Source: Paenibacillus apiarius
Lineage (GTDB): Bacteria > Bacillota > Bacilli > Paenibacillales > Paenibacillaceae
NCBI RefSeq assembly: GCF_017052585.1
Contig: NZ_JAFFHZ010000001.1
Coordinates: 4,836,001 to 4,900,000, forward strand
Direction of reading: 5' to 3'
DNA length: 64,000 nucleotides
The notes beneath the pieces are model-generated. The model was not told the origin of the DNA and did no database searches. It saw nothing but the letters and a program-made list of their open reading frames with translations. Below, one piece after another: positions 1-6,988 of the stretch (position 1 is the first letter of the stretch; the number at the start of each line of letters is the position of its first letter). Made by a program: the position numbers and the translations under genes.

Positions 1-240
1 TCTGTTGTATTTGACATTGCAACATGGAGCTTACTGAAGCAATACGTCGTACACTTTTGCATCACAGCGATTGTATGGGTGCCGATTGTTATTATTTGCT
101 GGATGCCAAAAACGTACAAGAGCATCCTCATTCTTGGTGTTAATTTTTTAGGAACGTATTTGATTACATGGTTCATCCAATACACGATTTCCAAAAAGGA
201 TATCCAAGAGATTAATGCTGCTATCAAGGCTGAAAAATGA
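1..240 (+). CDS. DUF3021-like membrane protein, C-terminal part
   Basis: This is the 3' end of a gene entering from the left edge; the frame is open from base 1 and stops with TGA at 238-240 (79 residues visible). Two hydrophobic segments can be seen, one around FCITAIVWVPIVIICW and one around ILGVNFLGTYLITWFI, followed by a charged tail ending in AIKAEK. The size, membrane pattern and closing helix resemble DUF3021 proteins, which in Firmicutes are often encoded between a LytTR regulator and an ABC exporter. The following ABC genes fit that layout. The family call is recalled from pattern, not searched; the N-terminus is outside the window. Confidence 0.6.
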   Translation, partial: SVVFDIATWSLLKQYVVHFCITAIVWVPIVIICWMPKTYKSILILGVNFLGTYLITWFIQYTISKKDIQEINAAIKAEK

Positions 241-262
241 TGAAAAGGCAGGCGATAGATCG

Positions 263-991
263 ATGTCAATTGAAATAAAGGAACTGACGAAGCAGTATCA
301 ATCAAGAAAGGCGGTCGATCATTTCACTCTCTCGATTCATACGGGTGAATGTTTTGCACTGCTTGGACAAAATGGTGCAGGCAAAACGACAACTATTAAA
401 ATGCTTTCTTGTTTACTAACACCGACAAGTGGAGATGCATTACTGCTTGGTGATAGTATTGTCACAAATTCAAAGGCTGTGAAGCAAAAAATCAATGTGT
501 CACCGCAGGAAACGGCTGTTGCGCCGAATCTTTCCGTAAAGGAAAACCTTGAGTTTCTTGCAAGAATCTATGGCAGCAATAAGCAACAATCACAAATGAA
601 AGCTGTTGAGATGATGAAAGAGTTTGGTTTAACAGAACGAGCAAAGAACAAAGCGAAAACATTGTCAGGCGGTATGCAACGACGTCTGAGCATTGCCATG
701 GCACTCATTTCCAATCCTGAAATACTTTTTTTAGATGAGCCAACACTTGGACTTGATGTTCGTTCAAGACGTGAACTATGGAAAGTGTTAAGCGGGCTTA
801 AAGGAAAGATTACGATTATTTTAACAACGCACTATTTGGAAGAAGCAGAAGCACTGGCTGACCGAATCGGGATTATGCACGGCGGGGAATTACATGCGCT
901 TGGCACGGTGGATGAGTTGAAGGAAACAACGGGACAATCTAATCTTGAAGATGTATTCCTTACACTGACTGAGGAGGAGAGCGATGTATGA
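263..991 (+). CDS. ABC exporter ATP-binding protein
   Basis: This is a nucleotide-binding subunit of an ABC-2 type exporter and should hydrolyse ATP at the inner face of the membrane. Visible motifs are Walker A GQNGAGKTT, the signature LSGGMQ, Walker B ILFLDEPTLGLD and the switch His in TTHYLEEAEA. The length (242 aa) is normal for a short drug- or antibiotic-type ABC ATPase. I prefer the ATG at 263 (MSIEIKELTKQY), where homology begins; an upstream in-frame ATG at 215 would add 16 residues overlapping the previous gene. The stop overlaps the start of the permease gene by four bases (ATGA), showing translational coupling. The substrate is unknown. Confidence 0.9.
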   Translation: MSIEIKELTKQYQSRKAVDHFTLSIHTGECFALLGQNGAGKTTTIKMLSCLLTPTSGDALLLGDSIVTNSKAVKQKINVSPQETAVAPNLSVKENLEFLARIYGSNKQQSQMKAVEMMKEFGLTERAKNKAKTLSGGMQRRLSIAMALISNPEILFLDEPTLGLDVRSRRELWKVLSGLKGKITIILTTHYLEEAEALADRIGIMHGGELHALGTVDELKETTGQSNLEDVFLTLTEEESDV

Positions 992-1713
992 GATATTTCG
1001 CATTTGCTTCACGTAATCGTAAAGAGATTTTTCGAGATCCGTTAAATCTCCTATTCGGTCTTGGACTGCCTGTTGTTATGATGGGGATCTTTTCAGTCAT
1101 GCAGAAAAATATGCCGTTTGACCTTTATAATATTGAAAAACTAACGCCGGGTATTATCGTTTTTAGTTTTTCTTTTATTACGTTATTCTCGGGCATGCTG
1201 ATTGGTCGAGATCGAAGCAGTTCGTTCTTACTGCGAATCTTTGCTTCTCCAATGTCGGCATCTGATTATATTGTTGGCTATGCATTTCCGCTATTACCGG
1301 TTGCCACCCTGCAAATTATCGTTTGCTTTATGACCGCATTTTTCTTTGGCTTATCTTTTAATGCGAATGTACTTCTTACAATCGTTGTGTTGATTATCAT
1401 TGCAATGCTTTATATTGGATTTGGTCTGCTGCTTGGCACTTACTTCACAGACAAGCAAGTTGGCGGGATTTTTGCCATCTTCGTCAATATTACAACATGG
1501 TTAAGTGGCACATGGTTTGATCTGGCCATGATTGGCGGAGTGTTTAAAACAATAGCGTATGCGCTCCCATTTGCTCATGCGGTTGATGCAACACGAGCTG
1601 CTCTTGCAGGAGAATACGGTGAGCTCGCAGTACCCTTATTATGGGTGATTGGCTATACAATCGTCATAATTGTCATTGCGGTTACTGGTTTCAAGAAGAA
1701 AATGAAAAGCTAA
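988..1713 (+). CDS. ABC-2 type exporter permease
   Basis: This is the membrane partner of the preceding ATPase. It is 241 aa with about six hydrophobic segments (for example LFGLGLPVVMMGIFSVM near residue 25 and IVFSFSFITLFSGMLIG near residue 55) and an N-terminal cytoplasmic stretch typical of ABC-2 permeases. It overlaps the ATPase gene by four bases. The operon ends here: a stem-loop with a T-run follows within 10 bases. The probable role is export of a small molecule or peptide; nothing in the sequence links it to the polyketide cluster 8 kb away. Confidence 0.85.
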   Translation: MRYFAFASRNRKEIFRDPLNLLFGLGLPVVMMGIFSVMQKNMPFDLYNIEKLTPGIIVFSFSFITLFSGMLIGRDRSSSFLLRIFASPMSASDYIVGYAFPLLPVATLQIIVCFMTAFFFGLSFNANVLLTIVVLIIIAMLYIGFGLLLGTYFTDKQVGGIFAIFVNITTWLSGTWFDLAMIGGVFKTIAYALPFAHAVDATRAALAGEYGELAVPLLWVIGYTIVIIVIAVTGFKKKMKS

Positions 1714-1719
1714 TTAAGA

Positions 1720-1780
1720 AAATAAGCTATTTGAACATATTAGTCATAGATAATATGTCAAACAGCTTATTTTTATTGAT
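1720..1780. terminator. Bidirectional rho-independent terminator
   Basis: An imperfect inverted repeat (left arm from AATAAGCT at 1721, right arm ending AGCTTATT around 1772) encloses a short loop near 1741-1750. It is followed by T-rich sequence on the plus strand and preceded by A-rich sequence. It lies between two convergent genes, the ABC permease and dcuC, and could stop transcription from both sides. Confidence 0.8.
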
Positions 1781-1845
1781 TTTTTTAAAGTTAGCTCTTG
1801 ATAATTTCTAAGGGGAGGGGCTAACTTCCTCTGTCTCTTGATGCC

Positions 1846-3207
1846 TTATGTGAAAAAGATGAACGATAAGATAAAGCAAGAGACGATCCCGACCAGAATC
1901 GGCACGGATGTGCGTTTGACGATTTGTATCGGGTTGACCTTAATAATCGAAGCAACGACGATGATGACCGCCGCCACCGGCGATATGGAACGAACCAAGT
2001 TCGCAATCAACTGCATCGGCAGCGCGACCATAACGCCGTTTATGCCGAGCTTCTCTGAAATTTCCGGAATGATGTTGATCACGGAGTAGAACACGGCCAA
2101 GCCGCTTCCGCTAATGAAAGTGATCAAGCCCTCAACGCCCGCGAACGTGAGCATCAGGATAACGCCTGCACCTTCGATGTGTCTAACCGATTCGATGAGC
2201 ATATCGATGATGCCCATCGACTTCAAGCCTTCGACCAGCATGCCTGCTGCTACGAGGAGTGAGACAACCTGTGCCAATCCGGTGCCCATACCGGTGAAGA
2301 AAATCGAGAGCTGCTTGGAGGTTTCCTTGAAGGAACCTTTGCGGATAATCTCGATGATAAGGGCGATGGCCATACAAATGAATGTAATTTCCACCAACCC
2401 GAGCTTGACACTCGTTATGATTAAACCGAATAACAAGACGAGAATGAGCGGCAAAATCGGCAGCAAACCGTAGTAGGCCGGCGGCAAATCATTCTTCACG
2501 GCAAGCTTCTCGTCGTTGATCTCGTGCCGGAGCGTGCCCTGCTGCCGCTTATCCATATACTTCTGCCAGAAATAGTGCACGACCGCCATGATAAGAAGCA
2601 CAGGAATCGAAATCTTGGCATGGTAGGAGAAGACATATTCAACAAGGTTTATGCCTAGATTCTCCGCCGCGACGACGCTGTCCGCTCCAAGGGGCGTCGG
2701 CATAATCGTAGCCGTCGTTGCAATGATAGCGCCGGCCGTCAGCGAGGACATGCCCGTATTCTTCAATACCGGATACAGCGTCGCCATAAGCAGGACCGCC
2801 AAGCTGGATGCGCTCGGCACGACGAGTGAAAGCAAGTTGCCAAGCAGGAAGACGATAGGCACGAGAATGTACTGCGACTTGATGCGGCCAAGCGGCTTCG
2901 TCAACAGATGCACGGCAACATCACTGGCGCCGATATGCGTCATATAGCTGGAGAAACCGAACAGCACCATGATCGTTAAACCGACACCGCCTAATTGTTT
3001 GACAAAGATCAGCCCGATTTGCTTGAACGGATCCAACAGGACAAGACCGGTGGAGTCCTCAGGCTTCAATACAGGGTGGCCAAGCAGCACGGCCGCGATC
3101 ATGATCACGATACCGGCAGTGAGCAGCACGAATTTGGCATCATAGTTTTTGGCGATTAAAAAACCAGTTGCAACAAGGAGAACTAAGCTAATGATAATCT
3201 CCAACAC
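1846..3207 (-). CDS. dcuC: DcuC-type C4-dicarboxylate carrier
   Basis: This is a polytopic inner-membrane transporter of about 453 aa with at least ten hydrophobic segments. Its sequence pattern (LVVPSASSLAVLLMATLYPVL near residue 140, a TATIMPTPLGADS motif, and AGVEGLITFISGSGLAVFYS near residue 360) resembles the DcuC family, which takes up or exchanges C4-dicarboxylates such as fumarate and succinate. Two GTG starts are possible. The one at 3207 lies 10 bases behind AGGAG, while the one at 3216 would leave almost no spacing, so I chose 3207. It is transcribed towards the ABC operon. Two cre-like palindromes upstream suggest carbon-source control. Confidence 0.8.
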   Translation of the reverse strand: MLEIIISLVLLVATGFLIAKNYDAKFVLLTAGIVIMIAAVLLGHPVLKPEDSTGLVLLDPFKQIGLIFVKQLGGVGLTIMVLFGFSSYMTHIGASDVAVHLLTKPLGRIKSQYILVPIVFLLGNLLSLVVPSASSLAVLLMATLYPVLKNTGMSSLTAGAIIATTATIMPTPLGADSVVAAENLGINLVEYVFSYHAKISIPVLLIMAVVHYFWQKYMDKRQQGTLRHEINDEKLAVKNDLPPAYYGLLPILPLILVLLFGLIITSVKLGLVEITFICMAIALIIEIIRKGSFKETSKQLSIFFTGMGTGLAQVVSLLVAAGMLVEGLKSMGIIDMLIESVRHIEGAGVILMLTFAGVEGLITFISGSGLAVFYSVINIIPEISEKLGINGVMVALPMQLIANLVRSISPVAAVIIVVASIIKVNPIQIVKRTSVPILVGIVSCFILSFIFFT

Positions 3208-3333
3208 GTGGAACACGCTCCTTTTCTAAGATAGGGTTAAATCGCGTTGCGAAGCACTTCGACCGCCCATTCGCGGAAAGGGAATGGAGTCGAATAGAGA
3301 GATATGAAATAACGGATACTTGCGATTTTCATA

Positions 3334-3351
3334 TGTGTAACCGGTTACACA
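3334..3351. promoter_or_regulatory. cre-like / LacI-family operator, copy 1
   Basis: A perfect 18-bp palindrome, TGTGTAACCGGTTACACA, whose inner 14 bases fit the catabolite-responsive element consensus TGWAANCGNTNWCA exactly. It sits 127 bp upstream of the chosen dcuC start. Binding by CcpA or by another LacI/GalR-family regulator is inferred. Confidence 0.75.
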
Positions 3352-3599
3352 TCGAACGAAAGAACTTCTTCATCCCAGACGTGAAACAAGTGGCGGCTCC
3401 CATCAATGACGATTACGGGCAATCCGTTTCCGCTTGGAACGGGCATGAAGAGTGCAGCATGTTGCGTTTCGCCGATGGAAAGGGGGCGGTTGGCATGTAT
3501 TATTTCCCAACGGTTGTATTTCTATTACGTCATTATGGCTGACTTGCGCTCTATCGAGTCGTTCCCCGCGTCCTTCATTGTGGTGTAATCCCTTCACTG

Positions 3600-3617
3600 T
3601 GTAACCGGTTACACAAC
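3600..3617. promoter_or_regulatory. cre-like / LacI-family operator, copy 2
   Basis: This is the same 18-bp perfect palindrome as at 3334-3351, without any mismatch, 266 bp further upstream of dcuC. Two identical operators at this distance are typical of LacI-family DNA looping, which is an inference here. Confidence 0.75.
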
Positions 3618-3815
3618 GCGTTTATAGTTATAATACTGCCCATGTATTCGACTTGTCAATCAACTAATATTTATCAATTATGTGAAATGGGTGATATGCA
3701 CCATATTACGAAGTGACAATAAGAATATAGAAAATATTGTTATATTGAGTTGTAATAAGGAAAAATGTTTTACGCTTTGATAATATTGACTGAGCAAAAA
3801 AATTCATGAAAACAG

Positions 3816-3844
3816 TTGACAATATGAGCCGTATGGCGTAAAGT
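3816..3844 (+). promoter_or_regulatory. Sigma-A promoter for the M-box/mgtC transcript
   Basis: A perfect -35 TTGACA (3816-3821), a 17-base spacer and a fair -10 TAAAGT (3839-3844). It ends about 20 bases before the first conserved M-box bases, as expected for the promoter of this riboswitch. Confidence 0.65.
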
Positions 3845-3861
3845 TCATTTTTGTAATGAAT

Positions 3862-4035
3862 ATGTCCTCGTTAGGTGAGGCTCCTATACAAACAGAGGCC
3901 ACTGCCCAGAAACATCGAAAGATGCCCATGGGTAGAACAGGAATTGCCGGATTAAGGCTCTTCATAAAGTGGCTAAGAGCACCGCTCTTTACGTTGTATA
4001 GTGCCAAAACTCGAGCCAGGGGGAACGAACGTGTT
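3862..4035 (+). promoter_or_regulatory. M-box (ykoK leader) magnesium riboswitch
   Basis: This is the aptamer of a magnesium-sensing M-box. Diagnostic conserved blocks are CGTTAGGTGAGGCTCCTATA (3869-3888), CTGCCCAGAAA followed by ATCGAAAGAT and GCCCATGGGT (3902-3935), and the distal AAAACTCGAGCCAGG block near 4007-4021. In known M-boxes, high magnesium folds the aptamer so that a downstream terminator forms. Here a terminator follows directly and the next large gene is mgtC, a gene class often under this control. Confidence 0.92.
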
Positions 4036-4052
4036 TTTAAGTGCGCTCTTTG

Positions 4053-4086
4053 AACCCTCTGGAAATCTGGAGGGTTTTTTATTTTC
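4053..4086 (+). terminator. M-box expression-platform terminator
   Basis: A 7-bp stem, AACCCTC paired with GAGGGTT, with a short loop and an immediate T6 run. It lies about 20 bases behind the aptamer and before mgtC, so it is the likely OFF structure of the magnesium riboswitch. Confidence 0.88.
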
Positions 4087-4107
4087 TTAGGAAAGGGGAG
4101 GGTATCC

Positions 4108-4263
4108 ATGGAAGGAAGTCCGAGTCGGTGTTATAACCCATTATTCTTTTTATATCCTGTGAAGAGGAAGAGTCCTGTTCTAGCGGCCCTCCCATGTTTC
4201 CCGCACCTTGTTTTGCGCCTGTTTCGCGATGAACGTTGGGTGTATTTCAGCGGGCGTATTTGA
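4108..4263 (+). CDS. Possible 51-aa leader ORF before mgtC
   Basis: A small open frame begins with ATG five bases after GGGGAGGG (4095-4102), directly behind the riboswitch terminator, and stops 99 bases before mgtC. The predicted peptide begins MEGSPSRCYNP and is rich in Pro, Arg, Leu and aromatic residues; I recognise no family. It could be a translated leader or simply chance. Proline-rich leader peptides affect mgt genes in enterobacteria, but no link to this ORF is known. The good ribosome site is the only support. Confidence 0.3.
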   Translation: MEGSPSRCYNPLFFLYPVKRKSPVLAALPCFPHLVLRLFRDERWVYFSGRI

Positions 4264-4362
4264 CATGTGAGCAAAATAACGCTGGAACGATGTTGCAGGC
4301 TCTCTCTTTGCGAGGGAGCTTATTTGCGTGTTGCAACAAGTATAATCAAAGAGGTGATCGCG

Positions 4363-5067
4363 ATGACTATGGAAATGATGATGAAGCTGGGGCTTGCCTT
4401 GTTATTCGGCCTGCTGATCGGGCTCGACAGACAAATTAAACAAAAACAGTTAGGGTTAAGACCCAGCATGGTCATCTGCATCGCCAGTTGTCTGCTGACC
4501 ATCGTCTCGATCCAAGCCTTCGGCAAATTTGGCGGAGCGGATCATCCCAATATGGATCCGATGCGTCTGGCTGCGCAGATTGTAAGCGGAGTCGGGTTCA
4601 TTGGGGCCGGCGTTATTCTGCGCAGAAGCAATGAAGTCATATCCGGTCTGACCTCTGCGGCATTAATCTGGTCGGCTTCCGCTCTGGGCATTGCGATTGG
4701 AGCGGGGTTTTACGCAGAAGCGGCGTGCGGCGCCATTCTTCTCATCGCAGCTGTTAATGTCATTCCCAATCTTATTAAATCGCTGGGATCGGCAAAATTG
4801 AACCGGAATGATGTGGCGATGAAAATTGTGGTGGAATCTAATTATCGAATGACCGAATTAATCAAGAGAATTCAACGCAAAGATCAACAGGAGCAATCCG
4901 CTAAGGCCGAATTCAAAATCCGGCATTTTAAATTGAAAGACCTTGATAACGAGCGGCAATTAATCGATTTGGTATTGTCCGTGCCGGAAGAGCATTATTT
5001 GACGGAAATCTATTATTACATCAAGAAAATTGATCATGTATTAAGCGTTGAAGTAGAACAACTATAA
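4363..5067 (+). CDS. mgtC: MgtC/SapB family membrane protein
   Basis: A protein of 234 aa with an N-terminal MgtC/SapB membrane domain (about residues 1-140: LLIGLDRQIKQKQLGLRPS, then GVGFIGAGVILR, both family hallmarks) and a C-terminal soluble domain of about 90 residues. Family members support growth in low magnesium or modulate F-type ATP synthase. The start chosen is the ATG at 4363, seven to eight bases behind AAAGAGGTG; an upstream in-frame ATG (4267) would add 32 residues without homology. Expression should be controlled by the M-box upstream. A short MgtE-domain gene follows 40 bases later. Confidence 0.88.
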   Translation: MTMEMMMKLGLALLFGLLIGLDRQIKQKQLGLRPSMVICIASCLLTIVSIQAFGKFGGADHPNMDPMRLAAQIVSGVGFIGAGVILRRSNEVISGLTSAALIWSASALGIAIGAGFYAEAACGAILLIAAVNVIPNLIKSLGSAKLNRNDVAMKIVVESNYRMTELIKRIQRKDQQEQSAKAEFKIRHFKLKDLDNERQLIDLVLSVPEEHYLTEIYYYIKKIDHVLSVEVEQL

Positions 5068-5107
5068 GCTATAGCCTGTAAACAGCTAACAAAGGGAGGG
5101 GCGTGCC

Positions 5108-5464
5108 ATGATTAGACTGAACCAATACCCATTCAAAGAAGAGTACACCTATTATATGCTGCAGGCGCTGAAAGCGGGGAAAAAAGGAGCTTTTCGCAAA
5201 GACTTTCTGGATTTGCATCCAACCGATCAGGCCGCCATTTTTATCGAGTTGGATAGCAGCAGACGCAGGCGGGTCTATCCTTTTTTGTCGCCTGCAGAAT
5301 TTGTGAAAATTTTCAGCCGGCTGGCTCTCGCGATGCAGAAGCGCTGTTTGCTGGAGCTTGATCGTCGCTACGTCATAGATATGCTGAATGAGCTTCCTTC
5401 CGCAGATGCGGCGTATTTTTCGGGACTGCACACCCATCAAGAAGCAGATTTCGCTCCTGTATAG
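5108..5464 (+). pseudogene. MgtE N-domain fragment
   Basis: The 118-aa product resembles the cytoplasmic N domain of MgtE magnesium channels, with repeats of the type FLDLHPTDQAAIFIELDSS and LDRRYVIDMLNELPSADAA. The CBS and membrane domains of a normal MgtE of about 450 aa are absent. It has a good ribosome site (AAAGGGAGG) and lies 40 bases behind mgtC, so it may be translated. Its last codons run into sequence that looks like an M-box core (from about 5449). The likeliest explanation is a truncated mgtE left by a deletion or rearrangement; a free-standing regulatory MgtE_N protein is the alternative. Confidence 0.6.
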
Positions 5465-5545
5465 AGAAATGCCGCTGCCCAGAAATGTCCAAAGACGCCA
5501 ATGGGTCAACAGAAACCATCGACATAAGGTGTATCAGCATTCACA
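5449..5545 (+). pseudogene. Remnant of a second M-box riboswitch
   Basis: The stretch contains GCTCCTGTATAGAG, then CTGCCCAGAAATGTC, AAAGACGCCAATGGGT and CAACAGAAACCATCGA in M-box order. These match the core of the upstream M-box (3862-4035). The 5' CGTTAGGTGAG strand and the distal AAAACTC block are missing, and no plus-strand gene follows. It overlaps the end of the MgtE fragment. I read it as the leftover leader of a lost magnesium transporter gene. Confidence 0.65.
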
Positions 5546-5561
5546 AGCTGATAACAGCACA

Positions 5562-5600
5562 AAAAAACCGCGGGCAAACATACCTGCGGCTTGTAATCCT
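5562..5600 (-). terminator. Terminator of the MoaF/SnoaL gene
   Basis: On the minus strand a hairpin with arms GCCGCAGG and CCCGCGG (one mismatch) is followed by seven T. It lies about 100 bases behind the stop codon of the minus-strand gene ending at 5701. Confidence 0.7.
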
Positions 5601-5700
5601 AATCGCTCTTCTGCTTTACGGATGCATGATACGCCTTATCATGAACTGACATAGTATAGGTGCATTTACCGTAAATAAAGGATACAGTCAAAGCAATTGT

Positions 5701-6585
5701 TTAAAACATCGAGTTTGTGTTAGCCGATTGCTCGGGAATGGATTGAATAACGTCCCAATGCTCGACGATCTTTCCTTTCTCCAAGCGGAAAATATCGACG
5801 ATTGCCTCTCCTTTTTCTGCCGGGCTTGACTTAAAATGAACGTGCAGCGTCACGTAGTCGCCATCTGCCATCACCCGCTTGACTTGAAAAGTCGAATTCG
5901 GAACTTCTGTGTACATTCCTTTCAAGAAACTGATAAAAGCCTGGCGGCCATCAGCAACTGCCGGATTATGCTGCTTGTAATCTTCCGCTACATTCGAAAG
6001 CACGGCGTTGATGTTTTTCTTGTTGAACGCTTCTTCGTAAAAGGCTGTTACAATCTTCTTGTTGCGCTCTTCCTGTTGTTGTTGCTCCAGCATCTTTTTC
6101 GATACGGATCCGGTGATGTCAGTTACTGTGCCGGCTGTATATGTTTCTGCTCGTCGCCCCTCCACATTGGAGTCATCGTTATAAGTAATATGAGAATATG
6201 CCTGCATCTTGTTCAAATCAAGGATTTGACTGACATCCAGACCATCCTTCTCGACCCAGCCGATGAAGTACAATCCTTTGGAAATTTCACGAATCGTGTA
6301 ACGTTCGCTGCCGCTCTCTCCTTTTGCAGGTCCTTCTATACCTTCCCAGCGCAAACGGTTTGCATCGGCATACTCGATGTTGAATACAGATCCATTATCA
6401 TAAACGATGCGAAATGTCTTCCCCGTAACGGCCTGATGCGCTTGAGATTCGTTCTTGACAGAAACAGCATGATTGATCGGAGTATCGGAATCTGCTTTAG
6501 CTATGGAAGCTTGTCCTCCTGAAAATGCCGTTAACAAGCTCATTGCGGCAATCGTTGCCACTGCAATTTTTCTCCAATGTTTCAT
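5701..6585 (-). CDS. Secreted MoaF-like / SnoaL-like fusion protein
   Basis: The 294-aa product begins with a Sec signal peptide (MKHWRKIAVATIAAMSLL, then small residues up to about residue 31). Residues about 53-135 (GKTFRIVYDNGSVFNIEY to LDLNKMQAYSHITY) resemble the MoaF fold. Residues about 175-285 form an NTF2/SnoaL-like domain (IVTAFYEEAFNKKNI and DIFRLEKGKIVEHWDVIQ). SnoaL-like domains may bind or convert small hydrophobic molecules, but no catalytic role is clear here. A strong promoter overlaps a 37-bp palindrome upstream, so it is probably controlled by a repressor not encoded in this window. The domain calls are by recognition only. Confidence 0.7.
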   Translation of the reverse strand: MKHWRKIAVATIAAMSLLTAFSGGQASIAKADSDTPINHAVSVKNESQAHQAVTGKTFRIVYDNGSVFNIEYADANRLRWEGIEGPAKGESGSERYTIREISKGLYFIGWVEKDGLDVSQILDLNKMQAYSHITYNDDSNVEGRRAETYTAGTVTDITGSVSKKMLEQQQQEERNKKIVTAFYEEAFNKKNINAVLSNVAEDYKQHNPAVADGRQAFISFLKGMYTEVPNSTFQVKRVMADGDYVTLHVHFKSSPAEKGEAIVDIFRLEKGKIVEHWDVIQSIPEQSANTNSMF

Positions 6586-6663
6586 GTGAAATTCTCCTTT
6601 GATGTTATATTTTGTTCAGAGCATATTCCGGCGTGCATGCCTCTCTTATCGTGCGCCTGCCGC

Positions 6664-6700
6664 CACGCCATTACACTACAATGTGTAGTGTAATGGCGTG
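6664..6700. promoter_or_regulatory. 37-bp palindrome, copy 1
   Basis: A perfect inverted repeat with 17-bp arms, starting CACGCCATTACACTACA, around a 3-base centre. The core ACACTACA-N3-TGTAGTGT is shared with the copy at 6792-6828. It would lie in the 5' untranslated region of the minus-strand gene, so it can act as a DNA operator or as a stable RNA hairpin. Confidence 0.7.
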
Positions 6701-6791
6701 AAAAATATCCGTATACAACGCAAGGAATTCGAGTCCATTCCTCGAAAGATGACATAGAAAACGGCTACTAGATTTTTCTGTCATCATCGCT

Positions 6792-6828
6792 CCGATTCTC
6801 ACACTATGTATTGTAGTGTGAGAATCGG
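6792..6828. promoter_or_regulatory. 37-bp palindrome, copy 2, overlapping a promoter
   Basis: An inverted repeat with perfect 15-bp arms (CCGATTCTCACACTA and its complement) around 7 bases. It has the same total length and core as copy 1 but different outer bases, as expected for two binding sites of one dimeric repressor. The right half contains the -10 box of the minus-strand promoter. Confidence 0.7.
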
Positions 6829-6839
6829 TTTCATGTCAA
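6810..6839 (-). promoter_or_regulatory. Sigma-A promoter of the MoaF/SnoaL gene
   Basis: Read on the minus strand: TTGACA (6839-6834), an 18-base spacer, and TACAAT (6815-6810). The -10 and most of the spacer lie inside the palindrome at 6792-6828, so a bound protein would block RNA polymerase. Confidence 0.7.
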
Positions 6840-6988
6840 CCCTCGGTGTTGGAGAGAACACGCTCGTGACCTGAGTGGAGTGCAACTATGTACTATATAA
6901 CTAATATGGAAAGTATTGTTTTGTTTTTGTGACAGACATGGTAAAATATAGGTTGTAAATTATTTGCGCCACAAAGGAAGGTGAGGTT

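Larger units (their letters stand above)
3208..3815. other. Intergenic region upstream of dcuC
   Basis: About 600 bases separate dcuC from the M-box promoter. They contain two 18-bp palindromes (listed separately) and, between them, about 250 bases of higher GC with short overlapping open frames on both strands. None of these frames has a convincing ribosome site or recognisable product. The stretch after 3620 is AT-rich. I see no gene here. Confidence 0.5.
6586..6988. other. Divergent regulatory region
   Basis: This 403-base gap separates the divergent MoaF/SnoaL gene (minus) and the RRNPP receptor gene (plus). It holds two long palindromes and a minus-strand promoter, listed separately. 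A weak plus-strand promoter may lie near TAAAAT (about 6942) ahead of the receptor gene, without a clear -35. Confidence 0.6.

Noticed and set aside
3333..3597. Overlapping short ORFs on both strands upstream of dcuC
   Set aside because: One starts inside the cre-like palindrome, none has a ribosome site, and the products resemble nothing known.
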